Notes under the pieces: generated by a model
Seen by the model: the letters and a program-made list of their open reading frames with translations, nothing else
The model's database searches: none
Told to the model about the DNA's origin: nothing
Made by a program: the position numbers and the translations under genes
Shown here: positions 62,709-64,000 of the stretch, piece by piece
Position numbering within the stretch: position 1 is the stretch's first letter
Layout: every line of letters starts with the position of its first letter
Origin: Morganella psychrotolerans
GTDB taxonomy: Bacteria > Pseudomonadota > Gammaproteobacteria > Enterobacterales > Enterobacteriaceae
Length of the DNA stretch: 64,000 bases
NCBI RefSeq assembly: GCF_001676155.1
Contig: NZ_LZEW01000001.1
Location: 930,001 to 994,000 of the forward strand
Direction of reading: 5' to 3'

Positions 62709-64000
62709 TTACCAGTTATACCGCAGTGATGCGATAATGGTTCTGTCAAAACCAACGGAACAACCACCCGTTGAACAACTGGTGTAATATTTTTTGTCCG
62801 TTACGTTATTAACATTAATACCGGCACGCCAGTTTTTAAAATCAGGATTTATGCCACCCAGATCGTAATGGGCTGCCATATCAAATAAGGTATTTGACGG
62901 GTTTGAAATAGTGTTATCGTTGTTAACCGGTGAAGACCCGGTATAACGCGCACCCGCAGCAAGACCTAACCCCTGTAAATGACCGCCCTGAATAGTATAA
63001 TCTGCCCATACTGATGCCGTATGTTCCGGTAAACCGGTCGGACGCTGTCCTTTCTCTTCCTCATCAGTGGTTTTGGTATTTTCCAGCTTATTAAAGGTAT
63101 AAGCCGCCGTCAGATTCAGCCCGTCGACCGGTATATAGGTTCCCTGAAGTTCAATACCCCGGGAGCGGACTTCCGCCGTCTGAATGCTGTTTAAATTATT
63201 ATCCGGGTCTGTCGTCAGCATATTTTGCTGTGTCAGTTCAAAGACGGTCAGTGTCGCATTAATATTTCCGCCTTCCGGCTGATATTTAAGACCGGCTTCC
63301 GTCTGTTTGGCTGTAACGGGTTTATAGGTTTCCCCGTAAAAATTAACACCCAACTGCGGATTAAATGAAGTTGAATAACTGACATACGGCGCTAACCCGA
63401 AATCGGTCAGATACATTGCCGCTGTGCGATAGGTAAATTTGCTGTCGCGCTGGTCGCTGCTGTTATTTGTTTTACGGTTTTTGGTTTTACTGTCAGACCA
63501 GTCTTCCCTGCCGCTTAATACCAGTATGATACCGTTATCAAATTTCGCCTGCTGCTGTAAATAAACCCCCGCCTGATCACTGGTCTGAAGTGTATTCGCC
63601 ATCATATTATCAACCGGCCCGTACTGACCGCCGTAAACCGGGTTAAAAATATCAATCGGCGCGGCTTTCCCGGACATCAGTAAATAATCTTCGCGGGTAT
63701 GGCGATAATCAACACCCGCCAGGGATGTCATTTCCGTATCTTTCAGCCACCAGTCCGCTTTTATATTATTATCCAGGCTGAGCACATCACCTTTAATCCG
63801 GAAATGGTATGCCGCACGGTTAAGTGTGCGCATATCCGGCGATAAATATAATCCCTGAGCAATATTGGTATTTAAATCAGTATGGCTGAACCGCGCACCT
63901 GAGTGTCCGGAAAAAGTATCATTAAAATTATGATCTAACTGATAACCCAGCGAGGCCTGTGTGCGGTCATTTTTTAATCCCGGCTCGTCCAGGAAAACAT
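62709..64000 (-). CDS. TonB-dependent siderophore receptor, C-terminal part (5' end outside window)
   Basis: Outer-membrane beta-barrel that imports ferric siderophores using TonB energy. The frame is open without interruption to the window edge, so 430 residues of the barrel are visible and the plug domain and signal peptide lie beyond. Typical strands: AAMYLTDFGLAPYVSYSTSFNPQ, GLKYQPEGGNINATLTVFELTQQN, RSRGIELQGTYIPVDGLNLTAAYTF and the C-terminal ASLRYNW with terminal aromatic residue. Closest to the FhuA/FpvA/FoxA class. Heads the receptor-PepSY-binding-protein cluster; a Fur box would be expected outside the window. Confidence 0.92.
   Translation of the reverse strand, partial: VFLDEPGLKNDRTQASLGYQLDHNFNDTFSGHSGARFSHTDLNTNIAQGLYLSPDMRTLNRAAYHFRIKGDVLSLDNNIKADWWLKDTEMTSLAGVDYRHTREDYLLMSGKAAPIDIFNPVYGGQYGPVDNMMANTLQTSDQAGVYLQQQAKFDNGIILVLSGREDWSDSKTKNRKTNNSSDQRDSKFTYRTAAMYLTDFGLAPYVSYSTSFNPQLGVNFYGETYKPVTAKQTEAGLKYQPEGGNINATLTVFELTQQNMLTTDPDNNLNSIQTAEVRSRGIELQGTYIPVDGLNLTAAYTFNKLENTKTTDEEEKGQRPTGLPEHTASVWADYTIQGGHLQGLGLAAGARYTGSSPVNNDNTISNPSNTLFDMAAHYDLGGINPDFKNWRAGINVNNVTDKKYYTSCSTGGCSVGFDRTIIASLRYNW

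Overview
The window looks like a chromosomal segment of a gammaproteobacterium of the order Enterobacterales, most likely family Morganellaceae. Nearly all housekeeping proteins read as close relatives of Escherichia coli proteins and keep E. coli-like gene blocks (ruvC-ruvA-ruvB behind aspS-nudB-yebC, znuA/znuCB-mepM, cmoA-cmoB, hemA-prfA-prmC-sirB1, lolB-ispE-prs). The apparently balanced base composition and the many ERIC elements with a lineage-specific sequence suggest Morganella rather than AT-rich Proteus or Providencia. The genus is an inference; no marker here proves it.

Layout. 1-5.8 kb: end of pykA, lpxM, mepM and the zinc importer znuA/znuCB with a Zur box. 5.9-12.4 kb: a glutamine amidotransferase, then the minus-strand block aspS-nudB-yebC-ruvC-ruvA-ruvB. 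12.6-21 kb: yecN, cmoA, cmoB, a secreted glycoside-hydrolase-like protein, cutC, yecM and argS. 21-25 kb: an accessory pocket with a leucine-rich-repeat protein, a divergent ATPase-like protein lacking catalytic residues, a LysR regulator and an SDR oxidoreductase. 25-38 kb: a UhpC-like transporter, murJ, rimJ, mdtH, yceB, a CitMHS transporter, ycdY, ghrA, tRNA-Ser(GGA), dauA, a small methyltransferase-like membrane protein and yhcC. 38-49 kb: kdsA, sirB1, prmC, prfA, hemA, lolB, ispE, prs, ychH, pth and ychF. 49-64 kb: accessory genes comprising a secreted YD-repeat-like protein, a TrkH-type potassium transporter, a YedE-type transporter, a YbaK-like deacylase, a complete sugar ABC importer with an FGGY pentulose kinase, and a siderophore-type uptake cluster (periplasmic binding protein, PepSY membrane protein, TonB receptor cut by the window end).

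Three genes (argS, trkH-like, PepSY) are each broken by exactly one extra base in an A or T homopolymer of 7-8. Each becomes a full-length family member when one base is removed. Because argS is normally essential, the shared pattern points to homopolymer over-calling, or less likely slippage or a hypermutable strain, rather than three independent gene losses.

At least 14 ERIC-type repeats lie between genes, as full copies of about 126 bp and shortened copies of about 56-80 bp, including a tandem pair and one that appears to have inserted into the loop of a terminator. No CRISPR array, prophage, transposase or rRNA operon was seen. The best candidates for new biology are the LRR / inactive-ATPase divergent pair, the SDR lacking its tyrosine, the YD-repeat-like secreted protein and the pentulose importer of unknown substrate.
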